Source: Hydractinia symbiolongicarpus (lineage: Eukaryota > Cnidaria > Hydrozoa > Anthoathecata > Hydractiniidae). From it: a DNA stretch of 60,000 bases. This document shows positions 45,411-58,700 of the stretch, in pieces (position 1 is the stretch's first letter; each line of letters begins with the position of its first letter). A program made the position numbers and the translations under genes. The DNA is taken from NCBI RefSeq assembly GCF_029227915.1, contig NC_079887.1, positions 11,782,001 to 11,842,000 of the forward strand, read 5' to 3'. A model generated the notes under the pieces. The model did no database searches. It saw only the letters and a program-made list of their open reading frames with translations, and was not told where the DNA came from.

Positions 45411-47826
45411 GCATAATTGCTACAATATAATTTGTTGAGTACAAGAGACGTAGGCGACAATTGAATATCAAAAAAGACAATGACCAATTAAGGAAATAGT
45501 AATTAGTATGTGTTTGCACAAGAAGAGACATCTTTGATCTAGCGAAAAACAAGGTGTAGAAAAATACGAATTAAAAAGTTTACAACTCCTGTTGTATTAT
45601 CCGACTTCACGCCATGGGCAGTCACATTTTTATTTTTAAATGGTTCTGGTTTAAAAATGATTAGTGTAAGATTCAAATTGAAGAATGTTGTTTAAGGTTG
45701 GGTTTAAGTGAATGCAATTGGGAGGATGTCCTAAACCTGTAACTTCTGATCTACTGTTTTATTGTCAAAGTGACTTGATGCGTAAATTGCCTACTACAAA
45801 TCAATAAACTGCTTTATTTAATGTTTGTCAACGTGGTTAATTGATAGTGGGTGGGAAAATACAAAGTACATTTATAGGCAATATAACCATATCTTAGGAT
45901 TTTAAACTCAAACTTCTGCATCTTGCTAGAACTCAAAGAATTCTTTGTATGGGAATTGTGTAACAAACGGAAAATAGGTTAAATGAATTTCATTTGGCTG
46001 TCGGAAATTCAGAGCAGAATGTTAATTTTTTTTCTAAAACTAAAGTTATGGAATTTTTTAGGAGATAGTAATATTTTGGAAAAATTTAACCTTCGGATGA
46101 TGTCACAGCAATATTGCTGACATAAGCCATAAGCAAACATTTATTACCTTTATCATTTTAGAATGTCATTTGCACTGTGTGTTTTTGAGATTCGGTGAAA
46201 TGAGTCTGAACGTTGGAGCTTAAAGACCCTTGGGTTCTTTAATTTTAACTAGTGCCCAGTATTCTTAGTTATAAACATTATTAATTTTTTTACTGAGATT
46301 AGCTTATTCCTATTTATTTTACCAGAATTTCAAAATTAAGAGAACCGCAGTGTATGTGGCATTTTCATAGCTTACTTCGAAAACATATGTTTCATCACTA
46401 CTTGTTATACTATAATTTTAAATAATTTGACCTCGGCTCTATGCTTCACAAATATTTACCCGATTTCGTATGGTGAATTTTAAAAAGTTGAAGGTACTTT
46501 TAAATTTCTCTGCGAAAAAATATTTTTTTTCACGTGTTTCTTGATTCAGAGGTGGCGTTATATTCATAACATCGCAGATGTTGAATCAGGAATCGATGCA
46601 ATTAAAAGTCTCTACTAATGGAAATACTTCGAATCATATATTAAAACATCGCGTGTTGTATAAAACAATTCTTTTGACACATCAGCGTTTGTTAGCGTGT
46701 AATTCAGACCTTTTTGCAAATGTAAAATAAACTTTGGAATTTCTCCAATAGCAATAAAGCGACGCCTTTTTTCCAGTGCTGATGTCGGCATGTCATAGTC
46801 ATAACAGTTGCACAATTATAACACCAACTTTTTTTAACAATGGCATAATGTAATTACTTTCAAAGTTTTGCGAGGAAGATTTATCAAATTAGATCTCTGA
46901 TTATAAAAGGGTATCTTGGCGTTCTCATTTTTGATTATTAAATCTAATAGCGTCTTTACCATAAAATAGAATCAATGAGTAATATTATGAGTAATGTGCC
47001 TTAATTAAGAAGCATAGCTGTATGTTATTAACTGGAATAACATTCAAGTGCCATGATCAATTTAAAAAAGTGCTGTTTATGTAGATTGGAGCCGATGGAG
47101 ACAAAAGACATACCTTTTATCAGAACCAACATTAAGAACGTATAGCTATTTTTTTTAATCAAGATAAAATAAAGGAGTAAAACAAAATTAGCCACAGCTA
47201 CTAAATTCTTCAGGTTTCCTGTCTTTAAAAATGTTTATTGATTTTCTAACCAGAAAATATGAGAATTCCTTAAAAATCATGCAAGTGATTAGGACAGGTA
47301 ATAAGCTTACTTTGATTACAGAGATGCAGCCTTTATAAAATTTCTTAACAAGTTCAATACAATTGTAAGCGCAAGCTGTCATTACTATGTTAGACCCTAA
47401 TCAATATGTTAGACCCTATTTAACTTTGTATCACACACCGACTTGAGTGCCTTGTGCAGAGGCTAGACGCTTAAGCGGTCAAGTGTAAACCGTGCACATA
47501 TAGTGTTCCATATGGAGTATGCATTTTTTTTAAAAGAAATACAACGTTACAGAGTTAACCCATTAAAATTAAATGCATGTGGCTATATTTAACAGCTTGA
47601 GTGATATATTATGTTTTAATATCATTACAAGGAGGTAACCAAAATTTTAAACAAAACTCAAAAATAATTAGTTCCAAAGACCATTCCCTTGTCAGCAATA
47701 TTAAACATTTTCCGTTTTGTTTAAGTAAAATGTCCTATAACTTCGGCAGAAATTGAAATAAATACTTGAAACTTAGTATGATATGTTTTTCCCGGTTTGA
47801 TGAAATGATGCTGAAAAATGTGGCAT
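45411..47826. other. spacer between the duplicated blocks
   Basis: 2.4 kb, AT-rich. A minus-strand frame from ATG at 46788 (58 codons, MPTSALEKRRRFIAIGEIPK ...) ending at 46615 has coding-like composition but no upstream exon, domain or splice support. Otherwise nothing is recognised. Confidence 0.4.
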
Positions 47827-49289
47827 ATTGCTCAACCTTCGTGAATTCTTATGATGTCATAAGTATTTTAATTAGACGCAGTCTTTTAAAGCTTATCACA
47901 TTGGTTTTGTCTAATTAACCTTTAGAGATTGTTCTATTAAAGCCAAAAAACTGAATTTTCATTTTCATCTTACCTATATAGTTGACAAAGCAACTTTTGA
48001 GTTTATAATTTATTTCGTCAGCATGGTTTCGAATTTTACCTTGTTTATAAAACGGAAAGCATGCGTAACATCCTTTTTGTGGCTTCTTACATGCAAAATG
48101 TTAGACATCCATTTACAATGACGGTAAAAACCCGCGTTGTGTTTATTCTAGTACACTCTTACTTGTTAATACAGCACAACAACTGCTTTTCAGTAAACCG
48201 GATTAGTCGCTCTCTAAATAAAGAAATAACTAGCATGTGTTTTTAGAACTACTTCGACTAAAAATTTGGTCATGCAAAGTTATGCAAAAAAAACTGATAG
48301 GGGTACAGTTGGAATAGGGTTAAGACAATTTGCTTCATATTCTTGGCGACAGAGGGTTACTGAGGCTTACCGAGTGAACTTCTAAAAAACATTGATTAAC
48401 TAAGGATCTATTGTGGAAAATCTCACCTAGTCATAATACGATGCGTTCTGTACGAACAAATATAATGCTATACTAGAAGATGAATTAGAAAAATTACTTT
48501 AGTAATGTCTTCTTTTCGTTCTAATAACATCACATAGGACAAATAGGTTACTTTACGTCCCTTTTATGCAATAATTAATGCATAACGTCAAAAATAAAAA
48601 TACATATAATAAGATTATAAAGGTAAAAAGCAAAGCTAGCATTGCATTGTGATACAAAAAGAGGAATTTCCAAGATATCCTTATTTAGTTAAAACCACGA
48701 TTATTTTTATTACATGACTCTTATACCAGAATTAGTTAGCATAAAGCTATCCACCAAATGATTTGATTAATATAAAGTTTCTTTTTTAACACATCTTTTT
48801 TTTGTAAATAGACATTCTAACTTATTTGCGTATAAAAACGTAAACTAATAAAAACAGCTTTATAGTATTTTTTTTCTTGAAAATGACAAACCTTTTTAGT
48901 TTTAAAACATGTTTCGTCTTGAGCGTCAAGAAAACCTCACTTGATTTAAAATATGTACAAGCCTGGTTCTTTGTCTGGGAAAACATCGTGGAAAGAGGCT
49001 TCATATTTTTTGTTTCCATAAAAAATGCATCTTTTAGGTCAAATATGGCTGCCGTTAATGTTGCAATGTGAAATACGATAGAGATAGCTAGAAAGTATGG
49101 CTGTAAAACGCATATTAGTCGATTTCCATAGTATATAACTCCTTAATGCAGAAGAGGTAACCATTGAAATAAAAGAGACAAAGTAAAAATGGAAGCTACG
49201 ATCAAATCGTTATACGAAAAAAATGCCACATCGCAAAAAAAATACAAAACAAGTTCGTGAGTTATTCTGAATTTCAACATTCGATGTCT

Positions 49290-49580
49290 TCAATAACGCT
49301 TATGTGAATCCTCTCTCAATACTTTTTGCAGCTTTTGGCGAATCTTTTGTCTTTCCATGCATTCTTTATTGCATATAACATCCAAAATTTCTTTCTCTAA
49401 AGTGTCACGGCCTTTATTTTTTTCTACATCTTTTTCTTTTCTTGGATAATCATTAATTTTAGAAAGGAAGTTGGAAAATGTCTCAGGCGTGTTTTTGTAC
49501 GTACCCATGTACCGTCCAAAACAGTTAGATATCAGAGTCACAGAAAGTAACGAAAACACCACAAATGTTGTACATTTCAT
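49290..49580 (-). CDS. small secreted protein, lineage-specific (hypothetical)
   Basis: 96 residues from a true ATG at 49580. A clear signal peptide at ~1-22 (MKCTTFVVFSLLSVTLISNC then FG) is followed by a charged mature part with a C-x3-C pair (ICNKEC, C70 and C74), a Lys/Glu-rich helical stretch (EKEILDV, RQKIRQKLQKVLRE) and a C-terminal KRY. It could be a secreted peptide precursor or a small effector, but no classical amidation site is seen and no family is recognised. It lies within copy 2 of the segmental duplication; the matching position in copy 1 is missing the ORF. Single exon as read; upstream untranslated exons are possible. Confidence 0.65.
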   Translation of the reverse strand: MKCTTFVVFSLLSVTLISNCFGRYMGTYKNTPETFSNFLSKINDYPRKEKDVEKNKGRDTLEKEILDVICNKECMERQKIRQKLQKVLREDSHKRY

Positions 49581-50304
49581 GTTTTCTGTGTAACCGTAGC
49601 ACTTTCGTCACTTTAGTCCAGTTGATGTGTGGTTATTCAAAGTTTGAACCTCTGCTTTTATGTAATCTTTGTGCGTGGGTGGTGAAGTTGTTGCCCTAAA
49701 ATTGGAAACTTAGCAAGTCATTATAAAATCAATTATTAAGAACTGCTTGATTTCCTGTGTCTTAGTCAATATTAATTAAAACAATTATAAGTAAATTTTT
49801 TAAGATATTTGTGTAAAGCGCGGTACTAGATTATGTTATGTTATGATGTTTTAACTTTATGTGTAATAATCGAAACTAATTACTGCCTACGGACCCCTAA
49901 CTTTAACATCAACTCCGCGAAATATGTAAGAAAGAATATTTACTTTTCTTAATAAGCAACACAAAATGTTAGTTAAGGTTCAGTGTTGATAATTGTTGAC
50001 GATATATGTTGGAAAGACGAAAATAACGCATTTTCTTGCTCAATTAGGCTGGCGCGCCAAAAATATAAAACTTCTATTTTAGGTACCGCCTTCATATAAA
50101 AAATTACACTTGTTTTCAGTTCAGTCACTGTATGTTTCTTCCTCTTTCGTTTTTTTAAAGATTATAGATAGTATCTTGTTTATAAAATCATGCTTATTAA
50201 TCCTATTGGGAGGCTAAAAAAGCCCCTCTCTCACTTTTTTGGTGATAACTTTTGAATTGCGCCATATTATGGGCTAAAATTTTTTGACTTTTTATTAAAT
50301 TTAA

Positions 50305-51060
50305 TCTCTTATAATAATACGGAGACTGTGTCTGTCCGTAACAAGCAAAGTGGACTCGGGCTACTTAAGGTCAGTCCTTTTTTATTTCAGGGTCATTTTC
50401 AATAAATCAAGTTATCAAGATTGTGGCATAATTTATTAGCCATCATATCGTTATATGAATAGTAAAACGCAGAATTCAACTTTTGTGAAAAATGTTGATG
50501 ACGTCATATGCCATAAACGCGCTTCACCCGCATTTTTTTCAAGCGGTTTTCCGCAACATTAAGGGGTCTTTAATTTCGCGGGAAGTAGCATAAAGGCAAG
50601 TCTTGGCATGAAGTGTCTTTCGAATACTCTGTATCAAATTGAAATACTTACCTCCCGCGAAGATATGACGTTGTCAATTTCGAAAAATAGCTTTAGATTT
50701 ACTAGAATGCGCGTTTTCGACATTTTGGCGATGTATATAAACTTACGACAGGGTTATCCTGTAAATTTACCACGTAAGACACGTTTTTAACCCTTTGTCG
50801 CAAAAATTGTAGTTGTTCAATGACGCGGAAAACCGCTTCAAGGAAAGCGCAGGAAAAGCGCGTTTTTTGCATATGACGTCATTAAAATGTCTCGGAAAAA
50901 TTGAATTCTGTGTTTTACTATTCATATAATGATATGGTGACCAATAATTTGTGCCAGATTCTTTATAACTTGACATATTGAATATGACCTTCGAATAAAA
51001 ATGGACTGGCCTTAAGTAGCCCGAGGATGAGTTTATTTTCCTTTGATGTTGCCGAAAAAA
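50305..51060 (+). mobile_element. Helitron 5' end interrupted by a foldback element
   Basis: 50305-50354 starts TCTCTTATAATAATACGGAG after host A and matches the 5' end of the 37855-38206 Helitron for ~50 bases (GTGTCTGT, CGTAACA-GCAAAGTGGA). The Helitron similarity resumes after the foldback at 51022 (GGATGAGTTTATTT versus GGATGTGTTTATTT). The 3' end was not found, so it is truncated or decayed. Confidence 0.6.
50355..51025. mobile_element. 671-bp long-armed foldback element
   Basis: Arms of ~205 bp (50355-50560 and 50816-51025) are inverted copies at ~80-85%, starting CTCGGGCTACTTAAGG. Shared blocks include TATATGAATAGTAAAAC, GACGTCATATGC and AGCGGTTTTCCGC. A ~255-bp centre remains unpaired. 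GA (or GGA) flanks both sides, giving a 2-3-bp duplication. It is inserted into a Helitron, so it is younger than that element. Confidence 0.75.
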
Positions 51061-52050
51061 GCATGTCTAATATGTTAAGTTTTTTGACGATAACACTACT
51101 TTAACGTCAATACCCTATATTAAATTAATGAAGCCGTTACAGTGCACTTAAAACTTAAAAGTTAACCTTTGTGGTGTAGTGCGTTTTTAAAAGCGCCCTT
51201 CTTTTTTAGTTAAGAAAAAATCTGCGCCCCGAGACGTGAGGTCAGTTGGTGGAAGGACAACTCATTTTTGATACCGTTAGATAGACCAAAACTTCCATTT
51301 TATAAATATGACAACCTAACCTTTAGCAGCCACAACAATGCAATGGTAGGGCCCATTTTTTCCAATGTTTTCCCAACTTAATGCTGCACCTGTCATTAAA
51401 GGATCAATAGGAACATATGCTTCTAACAAGAAATGCATTGCATAGGCTTTTATTGCAATTTTCGAAAGTAAATCAGATAAAATTTTCTAAACTTACAAGC
51501 AGAAAAATGTCGTCTACAATTAATATGTAATTATTGACGGTGTACTGGTTTACCGATCAAAACAAAACGATAATTTTGATGAGTAGTAAACAGGAAAATA
51601 TTTGCTGTGTAGGGCAATATTGTATCCTTAAATAGTTTTGGAGAATTCACTGAGTCACAAACCATCCGTTTTTATTTCTTTTACGAAAACAAAGAGAAGT
51701 AAATTTTTCTTTTCAAGGGAGGGAGGGGAAACCGACCTGAACTTTGGTGAGTTACTAAGAACCGTTCTCAGGAGTCAAAACTGACTTCGGAAGCAGTTTA
51801 ATCTTGTGTAAATGACCTCTAATCTTTCAAAGTCATTCATTTTTGTAAGTTATATGTGTATATGTTATATGTGTGTTGCAACATTGCTTTAGCGACCTTA
51901 AGTAAATAATTAACAAACTGGAGTTAAAATATACAAAGTATTTTTTTTATATTGGTGTTGCAGTTAAAAACGTGGAGAACTGGGAACAAGGTTCCATTTA
52001 AGTCGTCACAACCGCAACTGATGATCGTTAAATGATAACAGCCAACTTCT

Positions 52051-54584
52051 CGCTATTGGTACTGATTTTAAAGCGATTGGCGTAAGATGAAAATTTAAGA
52101 ATGCCACATTAGATTCAAAGAAGACATGCACCTTTAACATCTGCGCTGCGAGAGAAATTAAATAGTCATACGTACGCAAACCGCTTTGCATTTAAGATGC
52201 ACATTAATTTATGAACGTACGTAAATGGATCAAATAAATCTTCTTGGCTAAGCCACGTCTAAATCTAAGTCAGGCGCAAAAGGCTTGACAGGCTCAATAC
52301 TCCGGAACTTTGCTAACTTCAAAATGGTATATTTAAACTTAACTTTCAAAGGATAGGACGATTATTTCGAACACGTGGGTGCAAACACGCAGATAAATAA
52401 GATCCGTGAGGCCATCAGAAATTACAGATCGACCGTCCTTGGTAGGGCATTCTTGATTTTGCCTCTAGAAAGAATATTACATATAAAAGTAAATATTATT
52501 TGGACTTTCCGATTTTGGTATAATGAACGAAAGTAATATGTGTTCATAAAAAGAAATAAATTAGGCAGAATTTGTGTCTATTAAGCCAAAAAGATGGTTT
52601 CGAAACGAGAAAACTTTACGTTATGCTATGTATGCTATGCTGCATACCTTTGGTGTGTTATCGCCAATTTGAGTAAAACATTTTCCACAAAATGTTGTTT
52701 TGGTTATGTATCTGAGGTGTCAGGTAAACATAGCCTATCGCATACTTTAACTGCGCAATTGTAATTAACTGCATGTTAATGCAGTGATATAATTTGCGTG
52801 TTTAACCTCGCCAAAATCCGGTTTACAGTGTCAGTTTACATGAAGTGTAAACATTATATCCACGTTTTTTATCAAAATTTGTCATTGTTTGTCATCACTC
52901 CTTTAATACTCGCAATATTCTGTCTGTCAACAAGAAAATCGCCATGTCACGGGCACACAAAACATTTTTTATTTGCATGAAATACCAAGTGCAATTTATT
53001 TTTCCCGACTCTGTTTTGATCGCCCGCATGTAGTAACCATTGATGAAGCGCGATCTGACATGCCGACAAAAGAACATACAGCCACTTGTTCAGTGTTGGG
53101 TTTGTAGGTTTCTGTTTGACTTTTTCGTGTACAAAAATCTTTTTATTTATGTAATTTTTCTGTATTTATATTGTCACGTTTTCTCAGCCACGTACATAAT
53201 TTTGGTGTAATGACAGATGTATCTAAGTTGCAATTAAGTTTTTTTTGAAAAGGGTATTTCTGCGGCTATACGCAATTGCGACATATTTTACCTATACTAG
53301 GATACACTGAGATAGCTACACTCAGTCCGATGTTAACGACAGGCTGTTTCCTGTGTTTTTATTAAAACCGAAATGGCAATAAAGTTTTTTCGGATAAGGT
53401 TATTACTCCTAAACGGGTGTGCAACATTGTTTACCCTTACTTTTTGAACATTCATGTGAACATATTTCGCAAATTAAAAGAATGTTCACTGAGTAATAAC
53501 TGGCAGAACTAAAAAAAAGAAGCATGCTACCAAATCCATGTAGGTTCGGAAGTGGTGTGAAGAATAAGGAATCCTTTTGGTATTTTTCTCTTCTAAATAC
53601 TTTGTGTATATTGGAATACATATTTTCGGTACGTACATGTTTATGATAAAATCTGATGATATCATCACGTTTTCTAGCAATGTGTAAATCTTATGCAAAC
53701 CAATTTTAAGATTTTGGTTTGGCCAACGTCATTTGCCATTTTTGTAATTACTTTTTGTTCATTTATATGTTACTTTTTAACAAAATATAGTGGCTTCTGC
53801 TTAAATCTCCTGTGATGATTTCAGTTGGTTCTTTTGTGTGTAAAATAATCTAATCTCACAAGCCGCCCACGAGTAGAGTAGTATATTCTTTGCGTGGCCA
53901 AATTTCTTTTCGCAAATTTTGGGAGTGGTGTGTTTTCCATCTTTTTTGCGGAAAATACTATTCACAAACATGGCAAATAATGAACTTATTATTTATCCCG
54001 AAATTAATCCCTTTAACATAGTACTGGTCAAAAAAAAGCCCAGACATTGTGAAACCATTATGTACATATGCAACGCAGAATTTCAATTTTTGTTCTAAAA
54101 TTTAACGTAGACCTAAAAAACCAACAAATGTGGCAGGATTCAGCACATTGAGCCAGGGGTCTTCTGTGGCCAGTTACCCTAAGGAAAGTAAATTTAAATG
54201 TTGCAATTTGCTTCGCTAAATTGTTGCACCATTCTCCAACGATGCTCGTAAAATGGGCCATCTTTATCTAATGTCAAAGCTTTGAAGCAAGGGTGATTAT
54301 TCATTTAAAAGATAGAAGATAGAGTTGTATTTTTTGAAGTATTATTTTTTGAAGTTTATTGAGTCTAGGGGATACTTCAGTTGTTTCTAACAGAGTAATA
54401 ACTTTTTTCAGCATTAGGGTATCTTATTATATAAAACTCTTAGACCTGCTAATATGCCATTACCTTTTATAGATTTGCGGAGACAAAAACTTTCAATAAC
54501 AGCCTACACTTACATATTATTTAAATGACAGTGAAATTTCGAAAAGCGTAACCACAAGCAATTCCTACAACCTTTCTTTATTAG
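52051..54584. other. spacer
   Basis: 2.5 kb, AT-rich. 53870-54010 contains a TTTCTTTTCGCAAATTTTGG / GCGGAAAAT inverted-type dispersed repeat ending GAAATTAATCCC. 54058-54261 (minus) has an open frame with GHRRPLAQCAESCHICW, which I recall as a recurring repeat-derived motif but cannot assign. Confidence 0.35.
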
Positions 54585-54823
54585 ATGCACGCACTTTTTT
54601 GAACATGTTAGGGTTGCTTTCTGAAAGCTGTTTTCCACTTCCACAAAACAACAGAAAAGTTTGTGAACATGCATACTTAAAATGTTTACATCAAGCGGTT
54701 GAAAAATGTTCCTTTCCGTTACGTTCCGGGGAAAGTAGAATCGAGTTCAACTTTTTCTTTACATTCTGTACAGAAACAACTGGTAGGAAATTAATTAGCG
54801 AATTAAATTACTCTTCATCATGA
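54585..54823 (+). CDS. probable terminal exon of an unrecognised gene
   Basis: The acceptor CTTTCTTTATTAG is followed by 79 codons open to TGA at 54821. The encoded end (ARTFLNMLGLLSESCFPLPQ, VCEHAYLKCLHQAVEKC, FFFTFCTETTG, ISELNYSSS) is Cys-containing and of coding-like composition. It enters in phase 1 and must have upstream exons; none was identified with confidence between 52 and 54.5 kb. Family unknown. Confidence 0.4.
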
Positions 54824-55732
54824 GAATTGCGCAAAGTGTGTTTACTTACTGTATTGAAACGTGTGCAATGGTATAAAGTAGAATTTATCAACAGAATATT
54901 TCCTGCTCCTGTCCATCCGTTTCCACGAAAAATTTTCTTGATGGAGAAAATAGCTTTGATGTCGAAGCTTTCGGTGATTATGGTTTTGTTTTGGTTTCTA
55001 CAGTGATGTCAGTGCAAAATTACGTGTATACGCTACTAGAATCACGACAGGTATAAATTTGACTGAAATAGACGAGTGTAAAATAAATTAGCAATACTCT
55101 AAGGGTTGCTGTGTGTGCCAATTTTTTATGCACCTGAACACGAACGGTTGAAATGAGGGTTAAAGATATTCTAATTGGCTTATCCCTCTTTATAATTGCC
55201 ATCATATGCAGTTATTTTTTAAGGACGTAAAAGGAAAAACACACGATTAGCTAAAAAATATTTTATATAATAACTGCTATAACACAACATGTGTTTTCGT
55301 TAGTAACATGTCAACTAAAATAAATTATTTTAATGCAAAAAAATAAAAAAATAAATAACCAATTTTTCGCATCTTAAAAAAATTATATAAAAAAAATAAA
55401 AATGAGGAAATATGTTCCATTTTGTTTTACTCTCCTGTCAATATTTACTGCTATCGCATATGTTTTTATGATAGTAAGGAATAGGCTAACAATATATCAT
55501 TTAGATAATAAAAAATGTTATTGGCGCCAGGTTGTTTCATAATAGTACTAGCTTTCCCTGTATAATTAACTTATCACTTAATGACGTTGTTAATGTGCTT
55601 TGTTTTTTGTTATTTTTCTGTAATTCTACCTAATTTTTTCTTTAATTTGTTATTATTACTAGACTCGATACTACTACTATACAAACATAAAAGACGCGTA
55701 AGGTAGCTCGCTGGTCAATTCACTTCAGGAAG
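54824..55732. other. intergenic, 5' flank of the EF-hand gene
   Basis: AT-rich, with A/T homopolymer runs at 55330-55400. It should hold the promoter of the EF-hand gene. No other feature recognised. Confidence 0.4.
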
Positions 55733-58700
55733 ATGTCCTTAGCTGCAGCCATATTACGGCGGAATCATTTTAGAAGACGAATATCTGTAAGTTTGTAGGA
55801 ATGCTATAACATAACTCTTAACACTTGTAGATAAAGAACCTGAAATGATCATGTCTGAATATTATTTTGTAAGATTCTACCTCTTCCAAATGATTTAATA
55901 GTATTACTGTTCATACCTTCTAACCTTTAAAGGACGATTCCCGCATATATGAGGGTTATATCAGTCCGCAGTTGGACCTCCGTAACTTCTGACGAAATGA
56001 TTGTAATAAAAATTGTTCCGCATGTTTTAGAAAGAGGATAAATTAGGCTACCCAAAGGTACCTAGCATGAAAAATCTAGGTTTTGTTTTCGGTCACCAAT
56101 CGCTTCTCAAACTTACTAATAATAGCTGACTGTTTGATGAAGTCGATTCTTTTCAAATAACAGGCCGTCTGTGAATCATAATCAAACATTCTTATAATAG
56201 CTTGCTCACTTGTAATAAAATACCCCATTCCAGGTCAAAGTTTTCAGCAAGAAATATTAATACACTCAATATCGCTGCGGAGCATTAAAGAGTAAATTAA
56301 CTTTAGAAAGATGTATTAAATTGATTATTAACATTATGTTCTGTGTAAACATATTTTCTAATGCTAAAAAGGATTTTACTACATGGTTCAAGTTAGTCCG
56401 CTGGATTTACTTCAACCCAATATTGCAAATTTGCCCTATGATCTTTTCTCTTCTGTTACCCAAGAGAGTTATTGAGTACAACAGGTATCATTCAAGGTTA
56501 TAATTTAGTTGTAAAGAATAAAGCTAGCTTGTTCGATTATCGTCTATCTATGACCAGTTACAACAACTTAAAAAGTGAAAATAAAAACAACTTCTATTAT
56601 GGAATTAGAAAAAAAAAATTGTAATATATCAGAAAAAAGATCTCATAAAAAATATAAATTAAAAACTCTTTAATCCTGTTTTTGGCTCTTTCTTTTCTCT
56701 TTTTCTTCCTTGTTTTTCTTTTTTTATAACGACTAGATTTCCAGCTGCAAAGGAATGATAAGGAATAACAGTGAAAATATGTATTATTTTCATTACATTT
56801 GCTGTTAAAACAATCATTATCTATTTATTACTGTTCTCTTTGGTTTGAGTTGCTTTTATCCATAATCATTAGTCGACCATTAAAGAGATAGTATTTACAC
56901 GAAGAATTAAAAAGCCAAAAGGAAATCAAGTCAAAATTCCAAAACACAGCAAAAGTGAATCGGTTGCAACTTAGCTATGTTTTAACCAGCATTTTTCGGG
57001 GTTAGAATGATATCCTAGAGTAGAGAAATTACGTTTTCCTTTTGCAAATTGAATATTATGCAGCGACGTTCCACTAGACGGAGACAAAGATGTAGCGAAG
57101 AAGGTAATAAAGAAGAAGATCCTCTCACCAAATCATTTTTAGCTATTGTAAGTAAAAAGATCATTAAAGACATTTTTGTTTCTAAAACGTATGCACCTTT
57201 CCTGAATTTTTTTAATATACCGCAGTATAAGTTTAGGACGAAATTTTTGAAAAAAGTTTTAAAAACTTTATTATTGAAAAATATAACTTCAAATCGAAAA
57301 GATTGTTTTGCTTTTTTTTTTAATTTGAAATAAATGTTATAATAATCTTTTGCAATATTTCAAACTTTAGGAAAAGCTAACAGATGAACAAGTTAAAGGT
57401 AGGTTTACATTACTCTGTTTCGCAAAAGAAAGATAGGAATTCCTAGAACAATAATAATTATAAAGTATAATGGTCAGAATACACAGCCAAATCAAAACCT
57501 CTGGTCAACACCTAAAGAATGATCTGTAGTGTAAAAATATTGAAAGATCACTTGTCCTAAACTATTCAGTTCGAAAAATACTTCGTAGAAAATTCAGAAA
57601 AACAATGGGAAAGAAAATATTTATTCCAGTAAAGCCATAGCTAACGAAGAAAAGAAAATATTTAAGTAACTATAAAAGAACAACTCTAGTATAAGGGCTT
57701 TCAACTGCTGAATTTCAGTGCCTGTGTATGAATAAAAAAGGACACGGCTTTAATAGCATTTTTGCTCCAAACAGAGGAGGTGGTTAAGTTACGGGAGTTT
57801 TAATGTCCCTGCGAATTCCAACCGGACGGTTGCATCTTCCTTCCCTTTAAATGTAAGTATGTTGTATTACTTTCAGAGATATGTATAGCACTGCTCTAAC
57901 TTGCTCGCCTGCCACACAAGCTTTCCGTAGATGGCACGAAATAGGCTGACAACACTACATTTAAAGAGCGCCAGAGAGGGGACTTAACCTGAAACCTTTT
58001 ATTTGCAAGCCAAACGTGTTACCACCACTACACCATCTCCACAGTTTATAATACCTCCATTGGAAACCATCAGTTTAAACCGATCGTGTATTCCAGCATT
58101 AAAATACCCTATTATATTCTTCGACTCGCCATTAACAGATAACTGTCGCTGTGTTAAAAATACACTAGTAAAATTTAAAAATAAGAAATTATAGCACTTA
58201 GAACACTTATATTTTAATCATTCTAAAATTTAGAAAATGTTCTAGAAAATATATATCGTAAAATAATTATATATCGTATAAGGGTAACAAACAGGAAACA
58301 TATTTCTAGAGTACCAGGACGCGTTTCAAATGTTTGATAAAGACTGCAATGGATACATAACCACAAGAGAATTAAAGTCTCTAATGAGATGTCTTGGCTG
58401 CAATCCTACAGATTCTGAGCTGCAACAAATTGTAAACGAAGTGGATGCAGATGGTTAGTGTGACAATTTACACCTTTTTACAATGTGTGTTTTCATGTGT
58501 TTATCACAGTGTAAAAAGTAGAGTCGCGGTCGTATTCACAAAGAGCATATTTAAAATGATAAACTGATGATGAATTTATGGTTTTGCAATGTTTATTTTT
58601 GGGTGTATAACACTACATACTTTCAGTGTATCGGTGAATAATATAATCTCTGTCATAATAACCTTTTTCTTTCCCGCAGCCAATATTTTAATAATACCAA

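Larger units (their letters stand above)
47827..52050 (+). repeat. direct segmental duplication, copy 2
   Basis: Second copy of the 42334-45410 block, longer because it carries the ORF at 49290-49580 and ~950 bp of inserted mobile DNA at about 50200-51150. It lacks a few stretches present in copy 1 (e.g. around 42880-42990). Confidence 0.85.

Noticed and set aside
57049-57333. 94-residue protein as a stand-alone gene
   Set aside because: Only its first part (57064-57147) is exonic, ending at a gtaagt donor. The remainder is intron.
57975-58037. Functional tRNA gene on the minus strand (Ala-like)
   Set aside because: The cloverleaf is degenerate and the B-box has extra bases. It fits a SINE head.
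58003-58194. 63-residue plus-strand protein in the EF-hand gene
   Set aside because: Lies in intron 3 and overlaps the SINE-like sequence, with no splice link to the EF-hand frame.
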